15,251 nt of DNA from an uncultured Dechloromonas sp. (GTDB lineage: Bacteria; Pseudomonadota; Gammaproteobacteria; Burkholderiales; Rhodocyclaceae), in contig CAMKYP010000039.1 of the NCBI GenBank assembly GCA_946477505.1, forward strand, positions 1 through 15,251, in the 5' to 3' direction. Both the position numbers and the translations under genes were made by a program. Below, one piece after another: positions 14,839 through 15,251 of the stretch. A model generated the notes under the pieces. The model was not told the origin of the DNA. It was given only the letters and a program-made list of their open reading frames with translations, and did no database searches. The number at the start of each line of letters is the position of its first letter. Positions within the stretch are counted from its first letter, which is position 1.

Positions 14839-14865
14839 GTTCTCTCTCGGGGATTGTTGTTATAT

Positions 14866-14893
14866 ACGGGTGCTATCGATGGCGGGCACCCGT
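14866..14893 (-). terminator. Hairpin with perfect 8-bp GC-rich stem between cytochrome c and MFS genes
   Basis: ACGGGTGC (14866-14873) pairs perfectly with GCACCCGT (14886-14893) across a 12-base loop. It lies 15 bases after the cytochrome c stop on the minus strand and 28 bases before the MFS start. The bases following it on the minus strand are ATATAACAAC, not a T-tract, so a classical intrinsic terminator is doubtful; it may be a 3' stabilising structure, an attenuator in the MFS leader, or a protein-binding dyad. Confidence 0.45.
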
Positions 14894-14907
14894 CCGCCAG
14901 GCACCGT

Positions 14908-15210
14908 CTACTTGTGTGCCAGAACCCATTTGGCCAGCGTTGCGGCCTCGGCATCGCTCACATTGTTGGGCGGCATGGGAACGGTTCCCCACTCATTCTT
15001 GCTGCCCGCCTTGATCTTCTGGGCCAGCGCGGCCTCGGCCCCTTTTTCGCCGGCCCGCTTGGCCGCGATGTCCTTGTAGGACGGCCCGACGATCTTCTTG
15101 TCAGCCGCATGACAAGTCAGGCAATTCTTGGTCTTGGCCAATTCCTCGGAGGCTTGCGCCACACCGCCAACGGCGATTCCGGCCAGGATCAGCATCATTG
15201 TTTTGGTCAT
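14908..15210 (-). CDS. Periplasmic class I cytochrome c (c551/c552 type)
   Basis: Small soluble electron carrier, 100 residues. Residues 1-20 are a signal peptide ending in AQA, leaving a mature protein of 80 residues that starts SEELAK, close to the size of cytochrome c551 (82). The haem-binding motif CLTCH is at 30-34 (Cys30, Cys33, axial His34). VGPSYKDIAAK (41-51) and the axial Met79 within VPMPPN (78-82) complete the class I fold, and the C-terminal helix is AATLAKWVLAHK. A GTG at 15216 would give two more residues, but the GGAG Shine-Dalgarno is then too close; the ATG at 15210 fits better. Such proteins feed electrons to terminal oxidases or nitrite reductase; the partner is not in the window. 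Confidence 0.92.
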   Translation of the reverse strand: MTKTMMLILAGIAVGGVAQASEELAKTKNCLTCHAADKKIVGPSYKDIAAKRAGEKGAEAALAQKIKAGSKNEWGTVPMPPNNVSDAEAATLAKWVLAHK

Positions 15211-15227
15211 ACTCACTCTCTCCAGAT

Positions 15228-15246
15228 AAAAAGCTGCACGCGCAGC
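15228..15246 (-). terminator. Small intrinsic-terminator-like hairpin upstream of cytochrome c
   Basis: On the minus strand GCTGC and GCAGC (within 15233-15246) form a 5-bp GC-rich stem with a 4-base loop, followed directly by TTTTT (15228-15232). This is the usual form of a weak Rho-independent terminator for a gene beyond the right edge of the window. The window ends 5 bases further on, so a longer stem or the upstream gene cannot be checked. Confidence 0.4.
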
Positions 15247-15251
15247 AACGA

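Noticed and set aside
15236..15251. A 16-base sequence GCACGCGCAGCAACGA that also occurs at 5163-5178
   Set aside because: One copy lies in the coding end of the dehydrogenase and the other in a hairpin at the window edge; in GC-rich DNA one such match is plausible by chance and no longer homology is seen.

Overview
The window reads as a contiguous, gene-dense piece of a GC-rich Gram-negative chromosome. Protein styles (YbaL-type antiporter, YcgR-type PilZ protein, c551/c552-type cytochrome, DmeF-type CDF pump) and the lack of mobile DNA suggest a betaproteobacterium, perhaps a Rhodocyclales relative such as Dechloromonas/Azonexus. That placement is inference; no rRNA or other marker is present. 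There are 13 protein genes, one of them cut by the window edge. I see no tRNA, rRNA, insertion sequence, integrase or CRISPR. No gap between genes exceeds about 200 bp.

Layout. (1) 1-1512, minus: a YbaL/KefB-type cation:proton antiporter missing its last part. (2) 1714-4404, plus: a tight three-gene run of mtnA (methylthioribose-1-phosphate isomerase), a FucA-like class II aldolase and a DmeF-type metal efflux pump, with start/stop overlaps. The isomerase plus a FucA-like aldolase, without mtnB/mtnC/mtnD beside them, looks like the 'DHAP shunt' or 5-deoxyribose salvage rather than the full methionine salvage cycle. (3) 4409-8875, minus: a membrane PAS-GGDEF-EAL c-di-GMP protein, two tandem beta-hydroxyacid dehydrogenases (GlxR-like and a paralog) and a YcgR-like PilZ c-di-GMP receptor. 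The last three are translationally coupled. (4) 9035-13467, minus: an RND adaptor, an RND permease and a small DUF2892 membrane protein form an efflux operon with no outer-membrane channel gene. (5) 13555-15210, minus: an MFS transporter preceded by a small periplasmic cytochrome c.

How they work together. Region 2 should isomerise methylthioribose-1-P (or 5-deoxyribose-1-P) and split it to DHAP and a C2 aldehyde; the coupled metal pump has no obvious metabolic link. Region 3 places a c-di-GMP turnover enzyme and a c-di-GMP receptor on either side of two glyoxylate/tartronate-type reductases, which could link a metabolic state to motility. Region 4 is a self-contained proton-driven efflux module whose promoter region holds an imperfect dyad. 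No wholly new system is evident; the most interesting leads are the mtnA-aldolase pair and the c-di-GMP/dehydrogenase operon.
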